Source of the DNA: Bacillota bacterium
GTDB lineage: Bacteria > Bacillota > UBA4882 > UBA8346
Direction: 5' to 3'
Assembly: GCA_023429995.1 (NCBI GenBank)
Contig: JAEZCE010000023.1
Coordinates: forward strand, 1 to 64,000
Length of the DNA: 64,000 nucleotides
The position numbers and the translations under genes were made by a program. This document shows positions 44,482 to 54,244 of this stretch, piece by piece. Every line of letters starts with the position of its first letter. The stretch's first letter is position 1. Under the pieces are notes generated by a model, which made no database searches, had not been told where the DNA came from, and saw nothing but the letters and a program-made list of their open reading frames with translations.

Positions 44482-45274
44482 GAATGAATTGACAAAAAAG
44501 AAATCCATCCTTATTATTGCAGGCACTGTTGAGGCCAGGGAGATTATTGAAAAATTGAGCTTGGAACCCTTGACACTTCACGCTACGGTCACGACTGACT
44601 TGGGCGCTGAATATTTACGTCATTATCCGGGGCTGGTGATCCATCAGGGAGCTTTGGATTACCCGGGGATGGTGAAACTTTTCCGTTCGATACAACCGCT
44701 GCTGGTCATCGACGCCTCGCATCCTTTCGCCAGGGAGGCTTCTGATAATGCCATGGCGGCCTGCCGTGACGCTCAAATCCGCTATTTGCGATTTGAACGG
44801 GAAGACACTGCTGCCGGGGAGAACGATATGATTTGGACCGCCGACTTTGAGGAAGCCGCAGCCCAAACCGGGACTTTCCCGGGAAACATCTTGCTGACCA
44901 TCGGCAGCAATCATTTGGAAAGTTTTGTCCGGCGGGTGGAAGCTTACCGGGAACGGCTGTTTATCCGGGTTTTACCGGTAAAAAAAGTGATTGATAAATG
45001 TGAGAGTTTGGGGTTTGCCGCCTCCCGGATCATCGCAATGCAGGGGCCTTTTTCCACGGAAATGAACTTGGCGCTGCTGCGCCATTGCCATGCCGGATTG
45101 CTGGTGACCAAAGAAAGCGGCGCTGCGGGCGGCAATCGGGAAAAGCTGGCTGCGGCCAGAAAATTAAAAATTCCTGTGATCATGGTGCGCCGACCATCGG
45201 TAGATTATGGATGGGTCCTCCGGTCGGTGGACAGCGTGGTCCGGACGGTCAGGGAAATATACGTGAAAATGTAA
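44471..45274 (+). CDS. cbiJ: Cobalt-precorrin-6A reductase
   Basis: About 267 residues: ILIIAGTVEAREIIEKL (nucleotide-binding start), VIDASHPFAREASDNAMAAC, YLRFERE and the C-terminal VTKESGAAGGNREKLAAARKLKIPVIMVRRP. It reduces cobalt-precorrin-6A with a pyridine nucleotide. ATG 44471 overlaps the end of cbiH by 11 nt. Confidence 0.92.
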   Translation: MNARNELTKKKSILIIAGTVEAREIIEKLSLEPLTLHATVTTDLGAEYLRHYPGLVIHQGALDYPGMVKLFRSIQPLLVIDASHPFAREASDNAMAACRDAQIRYLRFEREDTAAGENDMIWTADFEEAAAQTGTFPGNILLTIGSNHLESFVRRVEAYRERLFIRVLPVKKVIDKCESLGFAASRIIAMQGPFSTEMNLALLRHCHAGLLVTKESGAAGGNREKLAAARKLKIPVIMVRRPSVDYGWVLRSVDSVVRTVREIYVKM

Positions 45275-45293
45275 TGGAAGATAGGGGGGCCTG

Positions 45294-45926
45294 ATGGCAT
45301 ACTTTCCGTTTTATATCGATTTGAAAGGCCGGAAATGCCTGGTGGTCGGAGGGGGAAAGGTGGCCCTCCGTAAAATACAGACCTTGCTGCAATTCGAGGC
45401 GGAGGTGAAGGTGATCGGCAGCCAAATTTCCGAAGCGATCCGGGGTTTGGCGGAAACCGGCCGCTTGACTTATGAAAAAAGGCCTTATCAATGCGGAGAT
45501 GTAAGCGGGTTTTTTCTGGCGATCGCCGCTACTTCGGCGCCGGAGATCAATGACCTGATTTGCCGTGATGCGGGGGAATGGAAGGTCTGGGTCGATTCGG
45601 CGACCCATCCCGAAAAATGTTCTTTCATCTTCCCGGCGGTGGTGAAAAAGGGGGACCTCGTGATCGGTTTAACCAGTTCCGGGAAATATCCGGCCTTAAC
45701 CCGGTTGCTCAAACAAAAAATCGCCGCTTTGCCGGTTTTGGCGCACGCGGGCGGTTTGGAGAAGTGGGCCGCTTGGCGGCAAAGAATTCAAAAAGAGGTG
45801 AGTAATCCCCGGGAAAGGGAAAGGATCTTGCGGGAGATCGGAGCCGAGATCATCGACCATCCGGAGGCCGATCCCGAAGAGTTTATTCCGCGGATTGCCG
45901 GGGTGAAACAGAATGAAAAAAATTAA
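45294..45926 (+). CDS. Precorrin-2 dehydrogenase (SirC/CysG-N/Met8-like)
   Basis: 210 residues: Rossmann start DLKGRKCLVVGGGKVALRKI, a conserved Asp in VWVDSATHPEKCSFIFPA (the catalytic Asp position of CysG/Met8), and the LTSSGKYPALTRLLKQKI motif. It oxidises precorrin-2 to sirohydrochlorin with NAD+. In some members it also inserts metal, but a dedicated CbiK exists downstream. It overlaps hemC by 14 nt. Confidence 0.9.
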   Translation: MAYFPFYIDLKGRKCLVVGGGKVALRKIQTLLQFEAEVKVIGSQISEAIRGLAETGRLTYEKRPYQCGDVSGFFLAIAATSAPEINDLICRDAGEWKVWVDSATHPEKCSFIFPAVVKKGDLVIGLTSSGKYPALTRLLKQKIAALPVLAHAGGLEKWAAWRQRIQKEVSNPRERERILREIGAEIIDHPEADPEEFIPRIAGVKQNEKN

Positions 45927-46812
45927 AATCGGCACCCGTGGGAGCCGTTTGGCCGTGATGCAAACTCAATTGATCATGGATCAAATCCAGCGGGTTGTCC
46001 CGGACTGGGATTTTGATATCCTTACCATTAAAACCAGCGGAGATAAGATTCAGGATAGGCCTCTGGACCAAATCGGCGGTAAGGGGCTATTTATCCAGGA
46101 GATTGAGACGGCTCTTCTAACAGGGGAGATCGATCTGGCGGTGCATAGTATGAAAGATTTGCCGGTTCAAATCGCTTCCGGCTTGAAAATTGCCGCTGTT
46201 TCCAAACGGGAGGATCCCCGGGACGTTTTGGTGAGTGTTGACGGAAAAACCCTCCCGGAGTTAAAATCCGGGGCCGTCATCGGCACCAGCAGTTTACGCC
46301 GGGCTAAACAACTTCTGGCTTTAAGACCGGATCTCAAAACGGAGATGCTGCGGGGCAATGTTTTGACCCGACTGGAAAAGTTGGAGCGCCGACAATACGA
46401 TGCCATCATCCTGGCGGCCGCCGGACTGAAACGGTTGGGGCTGGCGGAGAAGGTTAGTCAATATTTTACGGTGACAGAAATGATCCCTGCCGTCTGCCAG
46501 GGGATTTTGGCTTTGGAGGTTCGGACGGAGGAATCCTACGATTTCCTTCAAGAAGCCGTTCATGACCAACAAGCGGCCCTTTGCGGAGCGGCGGAACGGG
46601 CGTTTTTGATCCGCCTGGATGGGGGATGCAGCATTCCCATCGCTGCCTATGCCGAAATCAACGGAGACCAAATGAAAATCCGGGGAATGTTGGCGGAAAA
46701 GGATAGTGCGGCGATTTATAAGGAAACCCTCAGCGGGGCAGCCGCCGACGGGGTTGAACTGGGAGAGAAACTGGCCGATCGGATTGCGGCCCAAAGCGGA
46801 GGCGGGCGATGA
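45913..46812 (+). CDS. hemC: Hydroxymethylbilane synthase (porphobilinogen deaminase)
   Basis: 299 residues: IKIGTRGSRLAVMQTQL, VHSMKDLP, GTSSLRRAKQLL, CQGILALEVR and the dipyrromethane-cofactor Cys in LDGGCSIPIAAYA. It polymerises four porphobilinogen units. It overlaps both neighbours (14 nt with the dehydrogenase, ATGA with cobA-hemD). Confidence 0.95.
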   Translation: MKKIKIGTRGSRLAVMQTQLIMDQIQRVVPDWDFDILTIKTSGDKIQDRPLDQIGGKGLFIQEIETALLTGEIDLAVHSMKDLPVQIASGLKIAAVSKREDPRDVLVSVDGKTLPELKSGAVIGTSSLRRAKQLLALRPDLKTEMLRGNVLTRLEKLERRQYDAIILAAAGLKRLGLAEKVSQYFTVTEMIPAVCQGILALEVRTEESYDFLQEAVHDQQAALCGAAERAFLIRLDGGCSIPIAAYAEINGDQMKIRGMLAEKDSAAIYKETLSGAAADGVELGEKLADRIAAQSGGGR

Positions 46813-48356
46813 AAGAGCAAATGGAAAAAGGGTTGGTCTGGATTATCGGCGCCGGGCCGGGCGATAAAAAGCTGCTCACCGTGAAAGCGGTGGAGTGTAT
46901 GGAGGAGGCCGGGGTTATTGTTTATGATCGTTTGCTGGGCGAAGGAATTTTACAATACGCCGCTCCGGAGGCGGAACTGATTTTTGTCGGCAAGGGACCC
47001 GGCTGCCACCAGGCGGAGCAGTGGCAAATTAATCAGTTATTAATCGAAAAGGCGTTGGAGGGTAAAAAGGTAGCCCGGGTGAAAGGCGGCGATCCTTTCG
47101 TGTTCGGCCGGGGCGGCGAAGAAGCGGCGGCATTGGCGGGAGTGGGAATTCCCTTTGAGATTGTGCCGGGTGTCTCGGCGGCGATCGCGGCTCCTGCCTA
47201 TGCGGGGATTCCGGTGACCCACCGGGAGTACTGTTCCGCTTTTCATGTCGTCACCGGGCATGAAAATCCGGAAAAGTCAGAGAGCCGGGTGAATTATCAG
47301 GCATTGGCCGCCTTGGACGGGACTTTGGTTTTTATGATGGGAGTCGGCCGTTTGGAAGCGATCGCCTCCAACCTCATCGCCTATGGCAAGGATCCGGAGA
47401 CTCCGGCGGCTGTGATTCAGCAGGGAACCACATTTGCCCAGAAAGTGGTTACCGCTGGTCTGAAAGATTTGGCGCTGCGCGCTGCGAAAGCAGGGATGGG
47501 TTCCCCGGCGGTGATTGTGGTGGGACAAGTGGTAGCCTTACGGGATCAACTGAACTGGTTCCCCAGGGGTCCCCTGGCCGGTAAGCGGATTTTGGTGACC
47601 CGGACCCGGAAACAGGCCGGAGTGTTGGCCCGGTCCATTGAAGGTTTAGGCGGGGAGGCCTTGGAATGCCCGTTGATTCGGATAGCGGAGGCTGATTCGC
47701 CGGACCGTGAGGAATTACGGAGCGCCCTATCCCGGCTGGGGGAATTTACTTGGATCATTTTTACCAGCGTTCATGGGGTGGAATTCTTTTGGAAAATGTT
47801 CCAGGCGGAGCGGAAAGATGTACGCTCCCTGGCGGGCCTGAAATTTGGCGTCATCGGCGCGGCCACGGCGGAAGCTCTATGGTCTCATGGCATTCAAGCG
47901 GATCTGGTTCCCCCCGAGTATACCTCGGAGGCCTTATCGGACGTTTTAACGCCTATATTGACTTTCAGCGACAAGGCGCTGCTGGTCCGGGCGAAGAACG
48001 CTTCGGAAGAGTTGCCGCAGAGACTGGCCGGGGCCGGGATAGGTTATGAAACCGTCACCGCTTACCGGACACTTCCCAATGAGAGGGCCGGGGCAGAATT
48101 GGCGGAATATTTAAAGTATGGCCCGATGGATATCATTACGTTTACAAGTTCTTCCACAGTGCGCTGTTTTATGGATTTATTCGGCGGTAAAATGCCGGAA
48201 TGGCTTGGTCACAGTAAAGTGGCGTGTATCGGTCCGGTTACCGCGCAAACGGCGACCGAATTGGGACTGCGGGTGGACGCGGTGGCCGGTGTTCATACCA
48301 TTGAGGGAATGATGGCCGCTATTTTAACAATGGAAGGAAGGACGACATCATGTTGA
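46809..48356 (+). CDS. cobA-hemD: Fused uroporphyrinogen-III methyltransferase/synthase
   Basis: 515 residues. The N-terminal ~255 are SUMT/CobA (VWIIGAGPGDKKLLTVKAVEC, VARVKGGDPFVFGRGGEEA, PGVSAAIAAPAYAGIPVTHR, GTLVFMMGVGRL). The C-terminal ~255 are uroporphyrinogen-III synthase (GKRILVTRTRKQAG, TWIIFTSVHGVEFFWK, then CIGPVTAQTA). The enzyme closes hydroxymethylbilane to uro'gen III and methylates it twice to precorrin-2, so flux is channelled toward corrinoids. The fusion order is common in clostridia. Confidence 0.95.
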   Translation: MKEQMEKGLVWIIGAGPGDKKLLTVKAVECMEEAGVIVYDRLLGEGILQYAAPEAELIFVGKGPGCHQAEQWQINQLLIEKALEGKKVARVKGGDPFVFGRGGEEAAALAGVGIPFEIVPGVSAAIAAPAYAGIPVTHREYCSAFHVVTGHENPEKSESRVNYQALAALDGTLVFMMGVGRLEAIASNLIAYGKDPETPAAVIQQGTTFAQKVVTAGLKDLALRAAKAGMGSPAVIVVGQVVALRDQLNWFPRGPLAGKRILVTRTRKQAGVLARSIEGLGGEALECPLIRIAEADSPDREELRSALSRLGEFTWIIFTSVHGVEFFWKMFQAERKDVRSLAGLKFGVIGAATAEALWSHGIQADLVPPEYTSEALSDVLTPILTFSDKALLVRAKNASEELPQRLAGAGIGYETVTAYRTLPNERAGAELAEYLKYGPMDIITFTSSSTVRCFMDLFGGKMPEWLGHSKVACIGPVTAQTATELGLRVDAVAGVHTIEGMMAAILTMEGRTTSC

Positions 48357-49318
48357 AACGACCGCGCCGGTTGCGAACCAGTCCGGCGATGCGGGGTTTG
48401 GTCCGGGAAACCTCATTGCAAACCGGCCATTTGGTCTACCCGTTGTTTATAAATGAAGGGATCAAGGGGAAAAAGGAAATTTCCTCCATGCCCGGGATTT
48501 TTAATCTTTCTTTGGATGATTACCTGAAAGAATTGGAACAGATTGCCGCCCTTGAGATACCGGCGGTGTTGCTTTTCGGCGTGCCGCTGCATAAAGATGA
48601 GACGGGTTCCGGGGCTTATGATCCCCAGGGTATCGTTCAGCAGGCATTGCGTTTGGGAAAAAAACATTTCCCGGAACTCTTGTTTGTAGCCGATGTCTGT
48701 TTGTGCGAATACACTTCCCATGGTCATTGCGGTCTCATCCAGGGCGGCAGGATCTTAAATGACGAAACCTTACCGTTGCTTTCCCGGACTGCGGTCAGTT
48801 ACGCCGAGGCGGGAGCGGATATCGTCGCGCCGTCGGACATGATGGACGGTAGGGTGGGGACTATCCGGAAAGCCCTTGATGATCAAGGATTTTCCGATAC
48901 GGCGATACTCGCGTACAGCGCCAAGTACGCTTCCGCCTTTTACGGACCATTCCGCGACGCGGCAGGTTCCAAGCCGGCTTTCGGGGATCGGAAAGCCTAT
49001 CAAATGGACTGCGCCAACCTGAAGGAAGCCGTCAAAGAGGTGGAATTGGATTTGGAAGAAGGCGCGGATATGGTGATGGTCAAACCGGCTTTGGCTTATT
49101 TGGATGTGATTCGGGAGATCAGCCAGCGGGTTCAGGTGCCGGTGGCCGCTTATCATGTGAGCGGCGAATATGCGATGATCAAAGCCGCTGTCGCCAACGG
49201 CTGGATCGACGAGCGGGCGGCGGTGTTGGAAGCGACAACCGGCATCCGGCGGGCCGGGGCTCAAATCATCATTACTTATTTTGCCAAGGAAATCGCGGGG
49301 TGGTTGCGCCATGGATAA
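48350..49318 (+). CDS. hemB: Delta-aminolevulinate dehydratase (porphobilinogen synthase)
   Basis: 322 residues: RRLRTSPAMRGLVRET, zinc site CLCEYTSHGHCG, Schiff-base lysines in YSAKYASAFYGPFRDAAGS and MVMVKPALAYLD, and end YFAKEIAGWL. It condenses two ALA molecules. The Cys triad indicates the zinc-dependent class. It overlaps cobA-hemD by 7 nt and hemL by 8 nt. Confidence 0.96.
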   Translation: MLKRPRRLRTSPAMRGLVRETSLQTGHLVYPLFINEGIKGKKEISSMPGIFNLSLDDYLKELEQIAALEIPAVLLFGVPLHKDETGSGAYDPQGIVQQALRLGKKHFPELLFVADVCLCEYTSHGHCGLIQGGRILNDETLPLLSRTAVSYAEAGADIVAPSDMMDGRVGTIRKALDDQGFSDTAILAYSAKYASAFYGPFRDAAGSKPAFGDRKAYQMDCANLKEAVKEVELDLEEGADMVMVKPALAYLDVIREISQRVQVPVAAYHVSGEYAMIKAAVANGWIDERAAVLEATTGIRRAGAQIIITYFAKEIAGWLRHG

Positions 49319-50609
49319 TCCAATTTCCAAGGGTTTATTTGAAAGGGCCGGGCGTTTCATTCCCGGCGGAGTCAACAGCCCGGTCAGGGCTTACCGAAAT
49401 GTGGGCCTGAATCCGCCGTTTATTCAAAAAGCGAAAGGCTGCCGGATTACCGATGCCGACGGTCATGAATATCTGGACTATGTTTGTTCCTGGGGGCCCT
49501 TAATTCTGGGCCATGCCCATCCCGACGTATTAGCGGCCATTGTGGAAACCGCCCGGGACGGGACCAGTTTCGGCGCGCCCACGGAACGGGAAATCATTTT
49601 GGCGGAGATGATTTGTCAGGCGCTTCCCGCTGTGGAAATGGTGCGGATGGTCAATTCGGGAACCGAGGCGGTCATGAGCGCCCTGAGGTTAGCCCGCGCA
49701 TTTACCGGACGTTCGAAGATCGTCAAGTTTGAAGGGTGCTACCACGGACACAGTGACGGTTTGTTGGTAAAGGCCGGGTCCGGCCTGCTCACCGCGGGCC
49801 GGCCGGACAGCGCCGGGGTACCTGCGGAATGGGTGGCTGGAACCGTGTCGGTCCCTTATAATGACCCCGACTCTATCGAAAACTTATTCCGCCAAAGCGG
49901 TTCCCAACTGGCGGCGGTGATTGTGGAGCCGGTGGCGGGCAACATGGGGGTTGTAGCTCCGGGGCCCGAATTCTTGAGACTGCTGCGGCGTTTGACGGAA
50001 GAATACGGAGCTCTTTTGATTTTTGACGAGGTGATTACCGGTTTTCGGGTTTCTTATCACGGAGCGCAAGGCTATTACGGCATTGCCCCGGATTTGACGA
50101 CCCTGGGCAAGATTATCGGTGGCGGCCTGCCGGTGGGCGCCTACGGGGGTAAAAGAGAAATCATGGAAATGGTGGCCCCTTTGGGACCGGTATACCAGGC
50201 CGGCACTTTATCCGGCAATCCGGTGGCCATGGCGGCCGGAATTGCCACCTTGCGGTTGTTGCAGGCGAGTCCCGGACTTTATGAAGAATTGGCCGGAAAA
50301 ACGCAATTTTTGGAGAATGCGTTTGTAAGATCAGCTGCCAAGTATGGCGTCCCGCTTACGGTAAACCGGGTCGGCTCTCTGATGAGCGCCTTTTTCACCG
50401 ACGGGCCGGTATTCGATTACCGGACCGCGCTCTGTTCGGATACGCGGAGATTTGCCCGTTACTTTCAATGGATGTTGAACCGGGGAATCTATTTGCCGCC
50501 TTCCCAATTTGAAGCTTTATTTTTATCCCTGGCCCATACCCGGGCGGATTTGGAGCGGACCGCCGCGGCCATTGAAGAAAGCTTCCGGGACCTGGCCGGG
50601 GAGGAATAA
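49311..50609 (+). CDS. hemL: Glutamate-1-semialdehyde 2,1-aminomutase
   Basis: 432 residues of a class III aminotransferase: FIPGGVNSPVRAYRNVG, the substrate-region VNSGTEAVMSALRLAR, the phosphate-binding GCYHGHSDGLLVKAGSG, LIFDEVITGFR and the PLP Lys in LTTLGKIIGGGLPVGAYGG. It converts the HemA product to ALA. ATG 49311 gives the family start and overlaps hemB by 8 nt. A 60-nt spacer separates it from cbiA. Confidence 0.95.
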   Translation: MDNPISKGLFERAGRFIPGGVNSPVRAYRNVGLNPPFIQKAKGCRITDADGHEYLDYVCSWGPLILGHAHPDVLAAIVETARDGTSFGAPTEREIILAEMICQALPAVEMVRMVNSGTEAVMSALRLARAFTGRSKIVKFEGCYHGHSDGLLVKAGSGLLTAGRPDSAGVPAEWVAGTVSVPYNDPDSIENLFRQSGSQLAAVIVEPVAGNMGVVAPGPEFLRLLRRLTEEYGALLIFDEVITGFRVSYHGAQGYYGIAPDLTTLGKIIGGGLPVGAYGGKREIMEMVAPLGPVYQAGTLSGNPVAMAAGIATLRLLQASPGLYEELAGKTQFLENAFVRSAAKYGVPLTVNRVGSLMSAFFTDGPVFDYRTALCSDTRRFARYFQWMLNRGIYLPPSQFEALFLSLAHTRADLERTAAAIEESFRDLAGEE

Positions 50610-50669
50610 TGGTTTTGAGAGTTTGAAGAATTCTTGAGCCGGAAATAACCGGCAATTGAGGTGACGAGA

Positions 50670-52079
50670 ATGGCCATGCCGCGGGTGATCATCGCCGGAG
50701 CCGGCAGCGGTTGCGGTAAAACGACGCTTACCATCGGTTTGCTTGCATTATTGCGGCGTCAAGGTCTTAAGGTACAGCCCTATAAAGTGGGCCCCGATTA
50801 TATCGACCCGCTGTTTCATCAATACGCCACCGGACGGCCCTCCTGTAATTTGGATTCCTGGATGTTGACCGAAGATGTCTTGCGGCATCTTTTCGTTCAG
50901 AACTTCGGCGATGCGGATTTGGCGGTGATCGAAGGAGTTATGGGTCTTTTTGACGGGCAGGGGGGTTATTCCCTTTCGGGCAGCACCGCCCAAGTGTCCC
51001 GGATCTTGGGAACACCGGTGGTTTTAGTGGTGAACGCCGCCGGAATGGGGTTGAGCCTCGCCGCGTTGCTCCGGGGTTATCAGCAATTTATCCCCGATCT
51101 GCCCATCCGGGGGGTCATCCTCAACCAGTTGAAAAGCAAGAGCCATTTTCTGCTCTTAAAGCAAATCATCGAAGAAGAAAATGGCTTGAAAGTTATCGGC
51201 TATCTACCGAAAATGGAGGACCTGGCGCTGCCTTCCCGTCATTTGGGGCTGGTCTTCCAAAATGAAATCTCCGGTTTTGACGGGAAACTGGAGCGCCTGC
51301 AAAAAGAAATGGCCAATACCATCGACCTGGAATTGTTGAAAAGCCTCGCCCGGGAAGTGGAAACCGTTAATCCCGGCCCAGCGCCGCCTTTATCCGGGCG
51401 GACAGGTCCGGTGAGACTGGCGGTGGCCCAAGATGCCGCCTTCAATTTTTATTATCACGACAACCTGGATTTATTGGAACGCCTTGGCGCGGAGCTGGTT
51501 TTTTTCAGCCCGCTGACGGCGGGGAGCTTACCGGAAGGCATGAGCGGCCTTTATTTGGGCGGCGGTTATCCGGAACTTTTTGCGGCGGGGCTTTCCGCCA
51601 ACCGCCCGATGCGGGAAAGCGTGCGCCGGGCAGCCCGGGCCGGGCTGCCGGTTTATGCGGAATGCGGCGGAATGATGTATCTTTGTCGGACTTTAGCGGA
51701 TCAGCAAGGAAAAGTTCATGAGATGTGCGGCATTTTCCCGGTGGACAGTGAAATGACCGATTCCTTGCAGCATTTCGGGTATGTCGAACTTACCATGACC
51801 CGGGCGACTGTTTTAGGACCGGCCGGCGCCAAAATCCGCGCTCACGAATTTCATTATTCCAGGCTGGTTGCGGCGGGCCCGCGGGGAGGAGAGGCGCCCG
51901 GGGCTTTTCAAGTTTCAAAGCGGCGCGGGAGTGGAACAACGGTCAATTGGCCCGGAGGGATGACCTATCAAAACGTATTGGCGGGTTATCCCCATCTCCA
52001 TTTTTGGGCCAATCCCGAATTGGCGGAAAATTTTCTCCACCATTGCCGGGAATGGGGGAAAGGAACGGATCACCTATGA
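50670..52079 (+). CDS. cbiA: Cobyrinate a,c-diamide synthase
   Basis: 469 residues. An ATP-binding dethiobiotin-synthetase-like domain (RVIIAGAGSGCGKTTLTIGLL, YKVGPDYIDPLFHQYATGRPSCNLD) is followed by a class I glutaminase-like domain with the nucleophilic Cys in YAECGGMMYL, preceded by LYLGGGYPELFA. It amidates the a and c carboxylates of cobyrinate using glutamine. ATG 50670 follows GAGGTGA. It overlaps cbiP as ATGA. Confidence 0.94.
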   Translation: MAMPRVIIAGAGSGCGKTTLTIGLLALLRRQGLKVQPYKVGPDYIDPLFHQYATGRPSCNLDSWMLTEDVLRHLFVQNFGDADLAVIEGVMGLFDGQGGYSLSGSTAQVSRILGTPVVLVVNAAGMGLSLAALLRGYQQFIPDLPIRGVILNQLKSKSHFLLLKQIIEEENGLKVIGYLPKMEDLALPSRHLGLVFQNEISGFDGKLERLQKEMANTIDLELLKSLAREVETVNPGPAPPLSGRTGPVRLAVAQDAAFNFYYHDNLDLLERLGAELVFFSPLTAGSLPEGMSGLYLGGGYPELFAAGLSANRPMRESVRRAARAGLPVYAECGGMMYLCRTLADQQGKVHEMCGIFPVDSEMTDSLQHFGYVELTMTRATVLGPAGAKIRAHEFHYSRLVAAGPRGGEAPGAFQVSKRRGSGTTVNWPGGMTYQNVLAGYPHLHFWANPELAENFLHHCREWGKGTDHL

Positions 52080-53614
52080 AAGCGAAACCCTTGATGATTC
52101 AGGGTGTGGCCTCCTCGGTCGGCAAGAGTTGGATTGTCGCCGGTTTGTGCCGCATTTTTAAACAGGACGGCTACCGGGTGGCGCCCTTCAAATCTCAAAA
52201 CATGGCCTTGAACTCCTTTATTACCCGCGATGGTCTGGAGATGGGCCGGGCCCAGGTGGTTCAAGCAGAGGCGGCCGGATTGCTTCCGGATGTCCGGATG
52301 AATCCGGTATTGTTGAAACCGACCACCGACCGAAATTCCCAGGTTATTATCGGGGGCAGGGTTTACGGTAATATGTCCGCTGTGGAATATCATGATTATA
52401 AACCCCAACTGGCCGGAATGATTCAAGAAGTATACCACTCCCTGGCCGTGGAGAACGAGATCGTCGTTATCGAAGGCGCCGGCAGCCCGGCTGAAATTAA
52501 CCTGCGGGATAAGGACATCGTCAACATGGGTATGGCGGAGTTGGCCGACGCTCCGGTATTGCTGGTGGGCGATATTGACAGGGGCGGTGTTTTTGCTTCC
52601 CTGGCCGGCACGATGCTTTGGCTTACCGAAAGCGAAAGGCGGCGGGTACAAGGAACCATTATCAACAAATTCCGTGGCGATGCCGCTATCTTAGAACCCG
52701 GCCTTCGGATGCTGGAGGAACGGATTCAAGTCCCGACCCTCGGTGTTGTACCTTACCTGCCGTTAAATATCGAGGATGAAGATAGTCTGACCGAGCGTTT
52801 TGACAGGCGGCGAAACGTAGCGGCGAGAGTGGAAATCGCAGTGATTAAACTGCCCCGGATCTCCAATTTTACCGATTTTAACGTTTTTGAGAATATTGCC
52901 GATGTGAATATCCGTTATGCCGAAACGGCGTCGCAACTTGAAAAAGCGGACCTGATCATCCTGCCGGGGACCAAAAATACCATCGGGGATTTGGAATACC
53001 TCCGGACAAACGGCCTGGAAAGCGCCATTATCCGCAAGCACCGTCAAGGGGTGGAAATTTTTGGGATCTGCGGCGGCTATCAAATGTTGGGTAAAACCAT
53101 CGCCGATCCCTACCAGGTGGAGAGCAGCCGGGAAAAAACGGCGGGAATGGGGTTGCTCAATGTTTCCACTGTCATGGAACGGGAAAAAACCACCATCCAG
53201 AGCAGGGGAGAGGTTTGTGAAGACGCCGGGCTTTTAGAAGGATTAAAAGGGACCCGCCTGGCCGGTTATGAAATCCATATGGGAGTCACTGCCTCTCTGG
53301 ACGGCACAGTCCCTTTTATCCGCTTTAGCGGTCATCCGGGCGAGGGTCGGGAGCGGGGTTTTGACGGCGGAGTTTGTAACATTCAGGGGAATGTTTTCGG
53401 TACTTACCTGCACGGCCTTTTTGACAATCTTCAATTTACCCTGGGGCTTATCAACAATATCCGCAGGCGGAAAGGTTTTGAGCTAATTCAGGGAGACTTC
53501 GGAGATTATCAAGCTTTCAAAGAAAGTCAATATGATTTACTGGCGGAACATTTGCGCCAAAATTTGGATCTCCAAGGGATTTACCGGATGATGGAAAACT
53601 GGAGAAGCCGGTAG
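52076..53614 (+). CDS. cbiP: Cobyric acid synthase
   Basis: 512 residues: ATPase start LMIQGVASSVGKSWIVAGLCR, FKSQNMALNSF, GRAQVVQAEAAGL, VIEGAGSPAEINLRDKDIVNMGMA, DIDRGGVFASLAGT, and a glutaminase domain with Cys in FGICGGYQMLG. It amidates the b, d, e and g side chains of adenosylcobyrinate diamide. Start ATG 52076 inside the cbiA stop, with AAAGGAA upstream. Confidence 0.95.
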   Translation: MKAKPLMIQGVASSVGKSWIVAGLCRIFKQDGYRVAPFKSQNMALNSFITRDGLEMGRAQVVQAEAAGLLPDVRMNPVLLKPTTDRNSQVIIGGRVYGNMSAVEYHDYKPQLAGMIQEVYHSLAVENEIVVIEGAGSPAEINLRDKDIVNMGMAELADAPVLLVGDIDRGGVFASLAGTMLWLTESERRRVQGTIINKFRGDAAILEPGLRMLEERIQVPTLGVVPYLPLNIEDEDSLTERFDRRRNVAARVEIAVIKLPRISNFTDFNVFENIADVNIRYAETASQLEKADLIILPGTKNTIGDLEYLRTNGLESAIIRKHRQGVEIFGICGGYQMLGKTIADPYQVESSREKTAGMGLLNVSTVMEREKTTIQSRGEVCEDAGLLEGLKGTRLAGYEIHMGVTASLDGTVPFIRFSGHPGEGRERGFDGGVCNIQGNVFGTYLHGLFDNLQFTLGLINNIRRRKGFELIQGDFGDYQAFKESQYDLLAEHLRQNLDLQGIYRMMENWRSR

Positions 53615-53694
53615 GCTTGTCTTTAAAATATAAAGAACGGTCCTTTACACCGGATGATAAAAACTTCGGGTAAAAAAGGAAAGGATGAGCGAAA

Positions 53695-54222
53695 TTGCAG
53701 GGTTTGGTCCATATTTATACCGGTGAGGGCAAAGGGAAAACAACGGCCGCGCTTGGTTTGGGCATCAGAGCTTGCGGCGGGGATTTAAGAGTGGCCCTGG
53801 TTCAATTTCTTAAAGGGACGGACACCGGGGAGTTGAAGATACTCCGGGGGCTGGGAGAAAAATTTAAAGTTTACCGCAATCCGGATAAGGTTAAATTCAT
53901 CAAGGATATGGATCCTCAGGAATTGCAGGCTGTCCGGTCCGGGACAGCTGGATTGTGGGAAACCGCTAAGGATTTGGGGAGTCGGGGCCAATGCGATTTG
54001 TTGATTCTGGATGAAATCATGGCCGCCATTTCCAACGGCCTGCTTCCCCTGGATGATGTCGCCGGATGGGTAAGGGAAAAGCCCGGCGCTTTGGAACTGG
54101 TGATGACCGGTAGAAACGCCCCGGCGGATTTGGTGGAACTGGCGGATTACGTATCGGAAATCAAAGCGGTGAAACATCCTTACAGCCGGGGAATTAAGGC
54201 CAGGAAAGGAATTGAATTTTAG
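53695..54222 (+). CDS. cobO: Cob(I)yrinate a,c-diamide adenosyltransferase (BtuR/CobO type)
   Basis: 175 residues: P-loop IYTGEGKGKTTAALGLGIRACG, QFLKGTDTGE, LLILDEIMAAISNG and the closing EIKAVKHPYSRGIKARKGIEF. It attaches the 5'-deoxyadenosyl group from ATP to Co(I), before CbiP acts. The TTG start has AAAGGATG upstream. An 80-nt gap separates it from cbiP; it is the last gene before the second riboswitch. Confidence 0.94.
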   Translation: MQGLVHIYTGEGKGKTTAALGLGIRACGGDLRVALVQFLKGTDTGELKILRGLGEKFKVYRNPDKVKFIKDMDPQELQAVRSGTAGLWETAKDLGSRGQCDLLILDEIMAAISNGLLPLDDVAGWVREKPGALELVMTGRNAPADLVELADYVSEIKAVKHPYSRGIKARKGIEF

Positions 54223-54244
54223 ATATAAGATAACATTGTTTCAT

